Positions 34,127 to 43,013 of a stretch of DNA of 64,000 bases are shown here, in pieces; position 1 is the stretch's first letter, and every line of letters begins with the position of its first letter. Source of the stretch: UMGS1590 sp900552455. GTDB lineage: Bacteria; Bacillota; Peptococcia; Peptococcales; Peptococcaceae. Below the pieces are notes generated by a model. That model searched no databases and had not been told where the DNA came from. It saw nothing but the letters and a program-made list of their open reading frames with translations. The position numbers were made by a program, and so were the translations under genes. The stretch is from positions 1,798,001 to 1,862,000 of the forward strand of contig OZ007004.1 in the NCBI GenBank assembly GCA_963931105.1, given 5' to 3'.

Positions 34127-34846
34127 TTGCAAACCCTCGAATTTCATCTGGATCATTTCGATGGTCCGATGGACCTGTTGATGCATTTACTGGAAAAAAA
34201 CAAAATTGACGTTTACGACATTCCTATCAACGAGCTGACCGATCAATATCTCATGTATCTGGAAGACGCCCAGAGCATGAACCTCGAGATCGCCAGCCAT
34301 TTTCTGCTGTTTGCTGCCCAGCTCGTGCGCATCAAGGTGAAAATGCTCCTGCCAAAGCGGCGCAGCGAAGCAGAAGAAGAGGACCCACGCCAGAGCCTCG
34401 TCGATCAGATTGTCGCCTATCGCTTTTTCAAAGAGCTCGCCGGCGAACTCGAGAGCCTGCGCGACCGTTCTGCCGATTACTATCAGCGCAAGGTGGACCT
34501 CAGCGCCCTGCGCGAAAAATACAGAAAGATCGAGCCGCCTGTCGGCCTTGATCCGCGCCTGCTCCTTGCAGCCTTCGAGGTGCTCGAGGCCTACACCGAG
34601 GAAAAATCTCAGGTCATGGTCATCGAAAAGATGAGCTTTTCCATCGAAGACCTCAAGGACAATCTGCTGCGCTTTTGCCAGGAAACCCGCTGTCCAACCT
34701 TCCAGAACATTTTACGTGACTGCGGCTCCACCGACGAGCGCATCACCTTTTTCCTGGCGCTCCTTGAATGCATTCGCCAGAACGAGATCGTCGCTGTGCA
34801 GCATGAGCTCTTCGGAGACATCTGGCTGCGCCCTCAAGCGTGTTAA
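34127..34846 (+). CDS. scpA: Segregation and condensation protein ScpA
   Basis: A 239-residue kleisin that bridges the SMC heads. The N-terminal HLDHFDGPMDLLMHLLEKNKIDVYDIPI and SHFLLFAAQLVRIKVKMLLP are the SMC-neck-binding helices. The C-terminal winged helix (ITFFLALLECIRQNEIVAVQHELFGDIWL) binds the other head. It begins with TTG, 9 bases after TAGGAGGG. The scpB gene follows 9 bases later. Confidence 0.95.
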   Translation: MQTLEFHLDHFDGPMDLLMHLLEKNKIDVYDIPINELTDQYLMYLEDAQSMNLEIASHFLLFAAQLVRIKVKMLLPKRRSEAEEEDPRQSLVDQIVAYRFFKELAGELESLRDRSADYYQRKVDLSALREKYRKIEPPVGLDPRLLLAAFEVLEAYTEEKSQVMVIEKMSFSIEDLKDNLLRFCQETRCPTFQNILRDCGSTDERITFFLALLECIRQNEIVAVQHELFGDIWLRPQAC

Positions 34847-34855
34847 GGAGACACC

Positions 34856-35428
34856 ATGCTCATTGATCTATCTTACAAAGCCATCATCGAAGGGCTGCTC
34901 TTCATCGCCGAAGCACCTGTGAGTGCAGCCGAGCTCGCGAAGATCTGCGAGATCAGCGAACCAGACGTGCGCGAAGTGCTCGCTCTTCTTTCAGAAGACT
35001 ACAGCCGTGAGGATCGCGGCATCGTGCTGCGCGAGGTTGGCGGCGGCTGGCAGTTTGCCACAGCGCCTGCCGTGGCGCCGTATATTGAAAAAACCTTATC
35101 TGAAAAGAAAACAAAGCTTTCGCATGCCGCCTATGAAACACTGGCGATCATCGCTTACAAACAGCCCGTCACCCGCAGCCAGATTGAATACATCCGCGGC
35201 GTCAAATCTGACGGCCCGATTCAGCAGCTCCTTGCGCGAGGACTCATCGAGGAACAGGGACGTCTTGATCAACCAGGCCGCCCCGTCGTCTTTGGCACGA
35301 CGGTGGCATTTCTCGTGGCATTTGGCCTGAAACGGCTCGAAGATCTGCCGAAATTCGACCAGTGCCAGAATTTTGACTTTGAATTAAAAGATGCACTGCC
35401 TGACCAGGCAGCGACTGACTTGAAATAA
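34856..35428 (+). CDS. scpB: Segregation and condensation protein ScpB
   Basis: A 190-residue protein with two winged-helix domains. IIEGLLFIAEAPVSAAELAKI opens the first. YETLAIIAYKQPVTRSQIEYIRGV is the family signature opening the second. It binds ScpA as a dimer in the SMC complex for chromosome segregation. Confidence 0.96.
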   Translation: MLIDLSYKAIIEGLLFIAEAPVSAAELAKICEISEPDVREVLALLSEDYSREDRGIVLREVGGGWQFATAPAVAPYIEKTLSEKKTKLSHAAYETLAIIAYKQPVTRSQIEYIRGVKSDGPIQQLLARGLIEEQGRLDQPGRPVVFGTTVAFLVAFGLKRLEDLPKFDQCQNFDFELKDALPDQAATDLK

Positions 35429-35448
35429 ATCACTAGGAGGGATTCCTA

Positions 35449-37302
35449 ATGTGTGGAATCGTTGGTTACATTGGCCCCAGAGAAGCGCAGGACGTGCTCC
35501 TCTCCGGGCTCGCAAAGCTGGAATACCGCGGTTATGATTCTGCAGGCATAGCAGTCCTCGCAGATCATACCATCACCGTCGAAAAACGAAAAGGAGAACT
35601 CGCCAATCTCGAACAGGCCCTCGCCGATCATCCCCTCGCCGGGCACGTCGGCATCGGCCACACCCGTTGGGCCACCCACGGCCAGCCATCTGACAAAAAC
35701 GCTCATCCTCATCTCGGGCCAGAGGGCAAGATCGCCGTTGTGCACAATGGCATCATTGAAAATTATCAGAGTCTCAAGGAAACCTATCTCAAGGATCACA
35801 CCTTCAAATCTGAGACCGACACCGAAGTTGTCGCCCATCTCATCGAGCTTTTCTACGACGGCGATCTTTTCGCCGCTGTGCAGCGTGCGCTCGCGGTCAT
35901 CACCGGCTCCTACGCCCTCGTTGTTATGGCAGTCGATGAACCGGACCGCATCATCGCTACCCGCAAGAACAGCCCGCTCGTCATCGGCCTCGGCGATGGA
36001 GAGACCATCATCGCTTCCGACGTACCAGCCATGCTCGCCTACACCCGTCGCTGCATCTATCTCGACAGCGGCGAGATCGCTCAGGTTTACGCCGACCACG
36101 TCGACGTTACCGACCTTGCTGGCACAGAGCAGCATCTCATGGTCGACGAGATCCAGTGGGACGCCCAGTCTGCTGAAAAAGGCGGCTACCCACACTTTAT
36201 GATCAAGGAAATCTTCGAGCAGATCGAAACCTTCGGCAGCGTCCTCGCCGGCCGCATCCAGGATGACCGCGTTGTGCTCGACGACGTTGCCATCTCGAAA
36301 GAAACCATCGAAAAATGGCACCAGATCTACATCGTTGCCTGCGGCACCGCTTATCACGCCGGTCTCGTTGGCAAGACCATCCTTGAGAAAACGCTGAAGA
36401 TCCCGGTCTTCGTCGAAGTCGCCTCGGAATTTCGCTATCGCGAACCAATGCTCGACGAAAATACCCTCGTCATCGTCATCAGCCAGTCCGGCGAGACCGC
36501 CGATACCCTTGAAGGTGCGCGCGAAGCAAAAGCAGCCGGCGCCTCTGTGCTCGCTATCACTAACGTTGTTGGCAGCTCCATTGCGCGCGAATCCGACATG
36601 GTCGTCTATCTTTGGGCAGGTCCGGAAATCTCCGTTGCTTCTACCAAAGCCTACACCTCCATGCTCATCGCGCTCTATCTCATCGGCTTCTATTTTGGCG
36701 ATGTATCCGGCCGTGTGGATGAAGCAGAAATGCAGGCCATGCTTCGCGCCCTCGAAGCGCTGCCAGAGCAGGCAGAAGAGATCCTCGCACCGGAAAATAT
36801 CGACCGCATCAAAGCCATCGCCGCAGAATATAAAGATGCCAAAGATCTTTTCTACATCGGTCGCGGCATGGACTGGGCCGTTGCTCAGGAAGGCGCGCTG
36901 AAGCTCAAGGAAATTTCCTACATCCACGCCGAAGCTTACGCTGCCGGTGAACTCAAACACGGTACCCTCGCGCTCATCAGCGATGAAACGCCAGTCATCT
37001 CTGTCGCCCTGCAGCAGAAAACCTTCGACAAGACCATGAGCAACACCGAAGAGATGATCAGCCGCATGGTCGACGAAAACGGCGATGTCTCCGGCGCCAA
37101 AGTGCTCGCTGTTGTTCAGAAAGGCCAGCAGAACATCAGCGCCAAGATCCACCACGTTATCGAGATCCCAGTCTGCCCGGATTTCATCTCTCCAGTTCTT
37201 GCAGCCATCCCGCTGCAGCTCATCGCCTACTTCACCGCCCTCGTGCGCGGCTGCAACATCGACAAACCTCGCAACCTCGCCAAGAGCGTCACAGTAGAAT
37301 AA
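35449..37302 (+). CDS. glmS: Glutamine-fructose-6-phosphate aminotransferase GlmS
   Basis: A 617-residue enzyme for glucosamine 6-phosphate, the entry to cell-wall amino sugars. The N-terminal glutaminase has the nucleophile in MCGIVGYIG, with HTRWATHG and HNGIIENY. Two SIS sugar-isomerase domains follow (CGTAYHAG, ISQSGETADT, YAAGELKHGTLALI), and it ends KSVTVE. Only 20 bases separate it from scpB, so there is no room for a glmS ribozyme. It is probably read from the scp promoter. Confidence 0.97.
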   Translation: MCGIVGYIGPREAQDVLLSGLAKLEYRGYDSAGIAVLADHTITVEKRKGELANLEQALADHPLAGHVGIGHTRWATHGQPSDKNAHPHLGPEGKIAVVHNGIIENYQSLKETYLKDHTFKSETDTEVVAHLIELFYDGDLFAAVQRALAVITGSYALVVMAVDEPDRIIATRKNSPLVIGLGDGETIIASDVPAMLAYTRRCIYLDSGEIAQVYADHVDVTDLAGTEQHLMVDEIQWDAQSAEKGGYPHFMIKEIFEQIETFGSVLAGRIQDDRVVLDDVAISKETIEKWHQIYIVACGTAYHAGLVGKTILEKTLKIPVFVEVASEFRYREPMLDENTLVIVISQSGETADTLEGAREAKAAGASVLAITNVVGSSIARESDMVVYLWAGPEISVASTKAYTSMLIALYLIGFYFGDVSGRVDEAEMQAMLRALEALPEQAEEILAPENIDRIKAIAAEYKDAKDLFYIGRGMDWAVAQEGALKLKEISYIHAEAYAAGELKHGTLALISDETPVISVALQQKTFDKTMSNTEEMISRMVDENGDVSGAKVLAVVQKGQQNISAKIHHVIEIPVCPDFISPVLAAIPLQLIAYFTALVRGCNIDKPRNLAKSVTVE

Positions 37303-37313
37303 ATGCGTCAACC

Positions 37314-37352
37314 ATCGCTCACATCGCCAGGCCACGGTGTGAGCGATTTTTT
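37314..37352 (+). terminator. Terminator after glmS
   Basis: ATCGCTCACA (37314-37323) pairs with TGTGAGCGAT (37338-37347), and TTTTTT follows. Confidence 0.85.
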
Positions 37353-37354
37353 GC

Positions 37355-37384
37355 TTGTCCGGATGTGTCCTGGCAGGGTATAAT
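37355..37384 (+). promoter_or_regulatory. Predicted promoter of the antitoxin/GNAT-like pair
   Basis: TTGTCC (37355-37360), 18-base spacer, TATAAT (37379-37384). Confidence 0.6.
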
Positions 37385-37433
37385 AGAGATAGATAAACAC
37401 GGAATCATTAAAAATTGTCAGGAGGTGAGCAGA

Positions 37434-37625
37434 ATGGCTACATCCAGCATCTTTCATAATTTTGTCATCAACGACCCGAAGCGCTTCATTGATGCCTACG
37501 AAGAATCTGAACGCTGGTGTGCAGAGCATCCGAGAGAATATGTGCCGACCAGAGAGCTGAGCGATGATGAGTTGAAAGAGCTTTGGGAGAAGATGAAACA
37601 TGCAAACAGACCAGAGAATAAATGA
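37434..37625 (+). CDS. Small putative antitoxin-like protein
   Basis: A 63-residue acidic protein with the start MATSSIFHNFVINDPKRFID. Similar short proteins beginning M-TSSIF-N--I-DP are found directly upstream of GNAT-fold genes in Bacillota, where they are treated as antitoxin partners. The C-terminal half is a charged helix (DDELKELWEKMKH). GGAGGTGAGCAGA precedes the ATG. It overlaps the next gene by 26 bases. The antitoxin role is inference from this arrangement. Confidence 0.55.
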   Translation: MATSSIFHNFVINDPKRFIDAYEESERWCAEHPREYVPTRELSDDELKELWEKMKHANRPENK

Positions 37626-38214
37626 ATTTTATCCCGTGTCAATTTTGCGGCTCATAAATTTATTTGGAGAGGATGAGGTAATGCGCATGCTTGCAAACTT
37701 TTCCTGTCCGAAAAATGAAAGCGTTGAGTCGTTTATTCGGGAGAGCGCCTGCGATTTTTCTAAAAAACGGCAGTCTATTACTTACGTCGTCATAAGCTTG
37801 AAGACGAGACAGTTCGCAGGCTATTTTTCCATCATCGTCAAACCGCTGTCTGTTCCCGCAGCAATGATCAGCAAAACATTGGCAAAACGCATTGCGCGTG
37901 TTGGTGAATTGGATCCCGGCACAGGGATGTATTCAACGGCGGCATATTTGATCGCGCAGCTCGGCAAGAACAGTGCGCTGCCGAAAGAAGACCGCATCAG
38001 CGGCAGCGATCTGCTCCATCTGGCCATGCAGGAGATTGAAAAGATCAGCTGGCAGGTTGGCGGAACGGTGCAGTTTTTGGAGTGTGAGGACGTGGAGTTT
38101 CTGCGTCACTTCTATTTGAAAAATGGCTTTACCTGGCTCGGTGCGCGTACGGATGGCTTTGATGAAAACGAACAGCCATTTATCCTGCACCAGTACATTC
38201 GCAAGATCGACTGA
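37600..38214 (+). CDS. GNAT-like acetyltransferase, putative toxin partner
   Basis: A 204-residue protein. VVISLKTRQFAGYFSIIVKP forms the central strands. VGELDPGTGMYSTAAYLIAQLGKN takes the place of the acetyl-CoA loop, without a clean Q/RxxGxG/A motif. LECEDVEFLRHFYLKNGFTWLG is the characteristic C-terminal GNAT end, with the Tyr and the xNGF turn. Together with the overlapping small gene this is the layout of GNAT toxin-antitoxin modules, some of which acetylate aminoacyl-tRNA. The acetyl-CoA loop is divergent, so activity is uncertain. Confidence 0.55.
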   Translation: MQTDQRINEFYPVSILRLINLFGEDEVMRMLANFSCPKNESVESFIRESACDFSKKRQSITYVVISLKTRQFAGYFSIIVKPLSVPAAMISKTLAKRIARVGELDPGTGMYSTAAYLIAQLGKNSALPKEDRISGSDLLHLAMQEIEKISWQVGGTVQFLECEDVEFLRHFYLKNGFTWLGARTDGFDENEQPFILHQYIRKID

Positions 38215-38267
38215 GGTGGCTGTTGTATAATTATCTGTGATCGTTTTAAGCTGTACTATAATTTTCC

Positions 38268-38297
38268 TTGACAAGGACAGGCTCCAGTGGGTAAAAT
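38268..38297 (+). promoter_or_regulatory. Predicted promoter of the leu operon
   Basis: TTGACA (38268-38273), 18-base spacer, TAAAAT (38292-38297). Confidence 0.65.
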
Positions 38298-38304
38298 AGT
38301 AGCA

Positions 38305-38547
38305 GTGAGAATACCAACTGATAAACGATGACAAGGAGTAGTAGGAGAAGCGTCGTCAGAGAGAAGCGCTGGTTGGTGAAAAGCGTAGACGACTAATCTT
38401 TGAACTCGCCTTTGAGTTTTGCGAGAATATCGCCGGGTCACACCCGTTAGCAGTGAGAGTGGTCGCGCTTTGGCGCGGCAATTAGAGTGGTACCGCGGAA
38501 TCCATGCCCTTTTCGTCTCTAAATTTTGAGACGAGAAGGGCATTTTT
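38305..38547 (+). promoter_or_regulatory. T-box leader (leucine) of leuACDB
   Basis: The T-box core AGAGTGGTACCGCGG lies at 38484-38498. A long Stem I region precedes it. In its lower loop GAACTCGCC offers CTC (38405-38407) as the specifier, a leucine codon, which agrees with the genes downstream. The competing terminator is ATGCCCTTTTCGTCTC / GAGACGAGAAGGGCAT followed by TTTT (38504-38547). Uncharged tRNA-Leu should block termination. The specifier position was read by eye and not folded. Confidence 0.9.
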
Positions 38548-38572
38548 AATTTGGAAGGAAGGTTTAGAGACC

Positions 38573-40126
38573 ATGAGCAAAGACAGAGTCATTATCTTTG
38601 ATACCACGCTGCGCGATGGGGAACAGTCCCCGGGCTGCAGCATGAACTTACAGGAAAAACTGGCGGTGGCCCGTCAGCTCGAAAAGCTTGGCGTCGATGT
38701 CATCGAAGCAGGCTTCCCAATCTCCTCCCCTGGCGATTTTGAATCCGTCAAGATGATCGCCGAATCCATCACAGAATCCACGATCTGCGGTCTGGCGCGC
38801 TGCTCCAAGAAGGACATCGATGCCTGCGGCGAAGCGCTGAAGGGCGCGAAGAAATCGCGCATCCATGTTTTCATCGCGACCAGCCCGATCCATATGGAAT
38901 ACAAGCTCAAGATGACGCCAGATCAGGTCGTTGAAAAAGCGGTGGAAGGCGTCAAGCTCGCCAAGACCTACACCGACGACGTTGAATTCTCCTGCGAGGA
39001 CGCTTCCCGCAGCGAGATCCCATTCCTCTGCCGCATCGTTGAAGCCGTCATCGACGCCGGCGCAACGACGATCAATCTGCCGGACACTGTCGGCTATGCG
39101 GTGCCATGGGAATATGGCGATTTCATCAAAGCCGTCATCGATGGCACGCCAAATTCTGACAAGGCGATCTTTAGCGTTCACTGTCACAACGACCTTGGCC
39201 TTGCTGTGGCCAACAGCCTTGCAGCTGTGCACAAGGGCGCACGTCAGATCGAGGTGGCGCTGAACGGCATCGGCGAACGCGCTGGCAACACCTCGCTCGA
39301 AGAAGTGGTCATGGGCATCGAAACGCGCAAGGACGCGCTGCAGTGCGAAACCGGCATCAACACCCGCGAAATCTACCGCAGCTGCCGCCTCGTCAGCCAG
39401 ACGACAAACATGCCGATTCCAGCCAACAAAGCCATCGTTGGCCGCAATGCCTTCCTGCATGAATCCGGCATCCACCAGGACGGCGTGCTGAAGAAACGCG
39501 AAACTTACGAGATCATGAGTCCGGAAACCATCGGCATCACCGCCGACAATCTCGTGCTCGGCAAGCATTCCGGTCGTCACGCCTTCCAGGTACATATGGC
39601 CGAGCTCGGCTTCTATCTCGAAGGCGACGAGCTGCAGGAAGCGTTCAGCGAATTTAAGAAGCTCTGCGACCGCAAAAAAGAAGTCCTCGACGACGACCTC
39701 ATCGCCCTCATCGACGCCAAGATGGCGACCGCCGATGACGCGTACGTCTTCGATCATCTCTATGTGTTCACCGGCACCGATCTGACCTCTACGGCAACCC
39801 TCGGTGTCAAATTCGACGGCGAAGTCAAAGAGATCGCTACGCTCTCCGATGGCCCTGTCGACGCAGCCTGCAAAGCCGTTGAAGAGATCATCGGCGAAGA
39901 ATATCGCGGCGCGTTTGACATGCAGACCTACCGCATCGAAGCCATCACCGGCGGCACCGACGCGCAGGCCGATGTTAACATCAAGGTTCTCTACAAGAAC
40001 AAAACCTTCAATGGTCACGGCCTCAGCACCAGCGTTCTTGAAGCGTCTGCCAAGAGCTATCTGAACGCCATCAACAAAGCCCTGCATTGGGAAGAAATGA
40101 ATCATCAGCCAAAGGAGAACAACTAA
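38573..40126 (+). CDS. leuA: 2-isopropylmalate synthase LeuA
   Basis: A 517-residue first enzyme of leucine synthesis, condensing acetyl-CoA and 2-oxoisovalerate. FDTTLRDGEQSPGC opens the TIM barrel. HCHNDLGLAVANSLAAV holds the metal-binding histidines, and NAFLHESGIHQDGVLK is the second signature. The last roughly 130 residues are the LeuA regulatory domain, where leucine feedback acts. The ATG at 38573 has GGAAGGAAGG upstream. A longer reading would start inside the terminator. Confidence 0.95.
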   Translation: MSKDRVIIFDTTLRDGEQSPGCSMNLQEKLAVARQLEKLGVDVIEAGFPISSPGDFESVKMIAESITESTICGLARCSKKDIDACGEALKGAKKSRIHVFIATSPIHMEYKLKMTPDQVVEKAVEGVKLAKTYTDDVEFSCEDASRSEIPFLCRIVEAVIDAGATTINLPDTVGYAVPWEYGDFIKAVIDGTPNSDKAIFSVHCHNDLGLAVANSLAAVHKGARQIEVALNGIGERAGNTSLEEVVMGIETRKDALQCETGINTREIYRSCRLVSQTTNMPIPANKAIVGRNAFLHESGIHQDGVLKKRETYEIMSPETIGITADNLVLGKHSGRHAFQVHMAELGFYLEGDELQEAFSEFKKLCDRKKEVLDDDLIALIDAKMATADDAYVFDHLYVFTGTDLTSTATLGVKFDGEVKEIATLSDGPVDAACKAVEEIIGEEYRGAFDMQTYRIEAITGGTDAQADVNIKVLYKNKTFNGHGLSTSVLEASAKSYLNAINKALHWEEMNHQPKENN

Positions 40127-40127
40127 T

Positions 40128-41390
40128 ATGGGAATGACAATGACACAGAAGATCATTGCTGCCCACGCGGGTCTTCCGGAAGTACACGCAGGTCAGCTTG
40201 TCACCGCCAAGGTTGATATGGTTCTCTCGAACGATATCACCGGACCGGTGGCCATCCGCGAAATGCGCAAAGTGGGCATGGATACTGTTTTTGATAATAC
40301 GAAGATCGCTATGATCCCCGACCATTTTTCACCTGCGAAGGACATCAAGAGCGCGGAGCAGTGCAAAGCCATCCGCGATTTCGCGAAAGCCCACGAGATC
40401 AAGCATTATTATGAAGTCGGCAAGATGGGCGTTGAGCATTGCCTCCTGCCTGAACAGGGCATCGTTGGCGCTGGTCAGCTCATCATCGGCGCCGACAGCC
40501 ACACCTGCACCTATGGCGCAGTGGGCGCATTTTCCACCGGCATGGGCAGCACCGACATCGCTGCTGCCATGATCAGCGGTGAAACCTGGCTGAAGGTGCC
40601 GGAAGCGATCAAAGTCACCGTTACCGGCGCGCCAACGAACAAATACGTGTCCGGCAAGGACGTTATCCTCTATCTCATCGGTATGATCGGCGTCGACGGC
40701 GCACTTTATCAGAGCCTGGAATTCTGCGGCGACGGCCTGGCGCATCTTTCCATGGACAGCCGACTCACCATCGCCAACATGGCCATCGAATGCGGCGCGA
40801 AGAATGGCATCTTCCCAGTCGACGATATCTGCCGTGCTTATCTGGCAGAGCGTTTTGACGGCGAAGTGGTCGCTTATGAAGCAGACGCCGACGCCGAATA
40901 CAGCCGCGAGATCACCATCGATCTGGCAGCGCTGCGCCCACAGGTCGCTTTCCCACATCTGCCAAGCAACACCCACGCCGTCGATGAGATCGACAAGATC
41001 GCCATCGATCAGGTTGTCATCGGCAGCTGCACCAACGGCCGTCTCGAAGACATGCGCGTCGCCGGCGAGATCCTCAAGGGCAAAAAAGTTGCGCCATATC
41101 TCAGACTCATCGTCATCCCCGGCACCCAGGATGTCTACGAAGCCTGCATGAAAGAAGGCATCACCCAGACCATCCTCGACGCTGGCGGCGTCGTTTCCAC
41201 GCCAACCTGCGGCCCTTGCCTCGGTGGCTACATGGGCATCCTCGCCAAGGGCGAGCGCGCCCTTTCCACCACCAACCGCAACTTTGTCGGCCGCATGGGC
41301 GATCCGGAAAGCGAAGTGTATCTCTGCAACCCAGCTGTTGCAGCAGCCAGCGCCATCACCGGCTACATCACGAATCCAGAGGAGGTATAA
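40128..41390 (+). CDS. leuC: 3-isopropylmalate dehydratase large subunit LeuC
   Basis: A 420-residue aconitase-family large subunit. Iron-sulfur cysteines lie in IGSCTNGRLEDMR and STPTCGPCLGGYMG. ADSHTCTYGAVGAF is the other conserved block. At 420 residues it belongs to the shorter archaeal/Clostridia type that pairs with a roughly 160-residue LeuD. This type can also act as homoaconitase, but the leu operon settles the role. Confidence 0.95.
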   Translation: MGMTMTQKIIAAHAGLPEVHAGQLVTAKVDMVLSNDITGPVAIREMRKVGMDTVFDNTKIAMIPDHFSPAKDIKSAEQCKAIRDFAKAHEIKHYYEVGKMGVEHCLLPEQGIVGAGQLIIGADSHTCTYGAVGAFSTGMGSTDIAAAMISGETWLKVPEAIKVTVTGAPTNKYVSGKDVILYLIGMIGVDGALYQSLEFCGDGLAHLSMDSRLTIANMAIECGAKNGIFPVDDICRAYLAERFDGEVVAYEADADAEYSREITIDLAALRPQVAFPHLPSNTHAVDEIDKIAIDQVVIGSCTNGRLEDMRVAGEILKGKKVAPYLRLIVIPGTQDVYEACMKEGITQTILDAGGVVSTPTCGPCLGGYMGILAKGERALSTTNRNFVGRMGDPESEVYLCNPAVAAASAITGYITNPEEV

Positions 41391-41393
41391 GAT

Positions 41394-41882
41394 ATGAGCA
41401 GTAAAGCCTGGAAGGTCGGCAACAACATCGACACCGACCTCATCATCGCAGCGCGCTACCTCAACGACGCCAGCGATGAAAACATGCGCGCCCATTGCAT
41501 GGAGGACGTCATCCCGGATTACGCCAACACCATCGCGCCGGGAGATGTGCTCGTCGCCGGCAGCAATTTTGGCTGCGGCAGCTCGCGTGAGCACGCGCCG
41601 ATCGCTATCAAAGTCGCCGGCACCAAATGCGTCATTGCAGAAAGCTTCGCGCGTATTTTCTACCGCAACGCCATCAACATCGGTCTGCCGATCATCGAAT
41701 CGCCGGAAGCCGTTCGCGCCATCGATCAGGGCGACGAGTTGGATGTCGATCTCGAAAACGGCGTCATCACCAACCTGACAAAAAATGAAACCTACCATTT
41801 TGAGAAATTCCCGGAATTCATTCAGCACATCGTTGAAGCCGGCAATCTCCTCAATTATGTGAAAGCGAAGGTGGGCCAATGA
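41394..41882 (+). CDS. leuD: 3-isopropylmalate dehydratase small subunit LeuD
   Basis: A 162-residue swivel-domain partner of LeuC. NNIDTDLIIAARYL is at the N-terminus. GSNFGCGSSREHAPIAIK carries the catalytic loop, and FARIFYRNAINIGLP is typical. Its stop overlaps the leuB start (ATGA). Confidence 0.96.
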   Translation: MSSKAWKVGNNIDTDLIIAARYLNDASDENMRAHCMEDVIPDYANTIAPGDVLVAGSNFGCGSSREHAPIAIKVAGTKCVIAESFARIFYRNAINIGLPIIESPEAVRAIDQGDELDVDLENGVITNLTKNETYHFEKFPEFIQHIVEAGNLLNYVKAKVGQ

Positions 41883-42934
41883 GAAGAAAAGTAGCAGTTC
41901 TGCGCGGTGACGGCATCGGTCCGGAGATCGTTGATTCTGCGCTGGAAGTTTTGAAAGCCGTCAATGCAAAGTATGATCTCGGGCTGGAATTTGTCGACGC
42001 AGCCTTTGGCGGCGCCGCTATCGACGAATACGGCGAACCATTTCCAGAAGCCACGAAGCAAGTCGTGAAAGACGTCGACGCTGTGCTCCTGGGTTCCGTC
42101 GGCGGGCCAAAGTACGACGCCCTGCCACGCGAGCAGCGTCCGGAAACGGGCCTTTTGGCCATCCGCAAGGAGCTCGGCCTCTATTGCAACATCCGCCCGG
42201 CGAAGTATTATGATTTCCTCGCTGATCGCCTCGTCTTCAAGAAAGAAGTCGTGGAAGGCGTCGATATCGTCATCTATCGTGAGCTCACCAGCGGCATTTA
42301 TTTTGGCGAAAAGAAACGTGAAGGCGACCGCGCCTACGACGTCATGGCCTACACCCGCGAAGAGATCGAGCGCATCGTGCGCGACGCCTTCGTGCTCGCC
42401 AACCAGCGTCCAAAGAAACATCTCACCTCTGTGGATAAAGCCAACGTTCTCGAAACTTCCCGCCTCTGGCGTGAAGTGGTGAACGAGATCGCCGGGGAAT
42501 ATCCAGACGTCACCGTCGACCACATGTATGTCGACAACGCCGCCGTGCAGCTCGTGCTCAATCCAAAGCAGTTCGACGTCATCGTCACCGAAAACAGCTT
42601 CGGCGATATTTTGAGCGACGAATCCGCCGCCCTCGCCGGTTCTCTCGGCATGGTGCCATCGGCCAGCCTCGGCGGCAGCGTCGGGCTCTACGAACCAGCC
42701 CACGGCTCCGCGCCGGACATCGCTGGTCAGGGCATCGCCAATCCGATCGCGACCATCCTCTCCGCAGCTTACATGCTGCGCCTCTCCCTGTCCGCGCCGG
42801 AAGCAGCAGAAGCCATCGAAAATGCCGTGCAGCAGGTCATCGACGACGGCTATCGCACCGTCGATATCGCAGCCGACCCAGCCACCGCTGTCAGCACGAA
42901 AGAACTCACCCAAGCGATCATCGCAAGAATTTGA
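41879..42934 (+). CDS. leuB: 3-isopropylmalate dehydrogenase LeuB
   Basis: A 351-residue NAD-dependent oxidative decarboxylase. VAVLRGDGIGPEIV is the start. LLGSVGGPKYDALPREQRPE and RELTSGIYFGE bind the substrate, and NSFGDILSDESAALAGSLG contains the metal-binding aspartates. YEPAHGSAPDIAGQGIANP is near the end. It closes the operon. Confidence 0.96.
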   Translation: MRRKVAVLRGDGIGPEIVDSALEVLKAVNAKYDLGLEFVDAAFGGAAIDEYGEPFPEATKQVVKDVDAVLLGSVGGPKYDALPREQRPETGLLAIRKELGLYCNIRPAKYYDFLADRLVFKKEVVEGVDIVIYRELTSGIYFGEKKREGDRAYDVMAYTREEIERIVRDAFVLANQRPKKHLTSVDKANVLETSRLWREVVNEIAGEYPDVTVDHMYVDNAAVQLVLNPKQFDVIVTENSFGDILSDESAALAGSLGMVPSASLGGSVGLYEPAHGSAPDIAGQGIANPIATILSAAYMLRLSLSAPEAAEAIENAVQQVIDDGYRTVDIAADPATAVSTKELTQAIIARI

Positions 42935-42939
42935 TCTCG

Positions 42940-42970
42940 ACACCAGCGTCTTTCAGGCGCTGGTGTTTTC
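42940..42970 (+). terminator. Terminator of the leu operon
   Basis: ACACCAGCG pairs with CGCTGGTGT around a short loop, followed by TTTTC. Confidence 0.8.
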
Positions 42971-43013
42971 TGCGTAGTTAAGATACAATAAAACGGAGAA
43001 AGGAGGCGCCGTC

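Noticed and set aside
35429..35448. glmS ribozyme
   Set aside because: Only 20 bases separate scpB and glmS, far too few.
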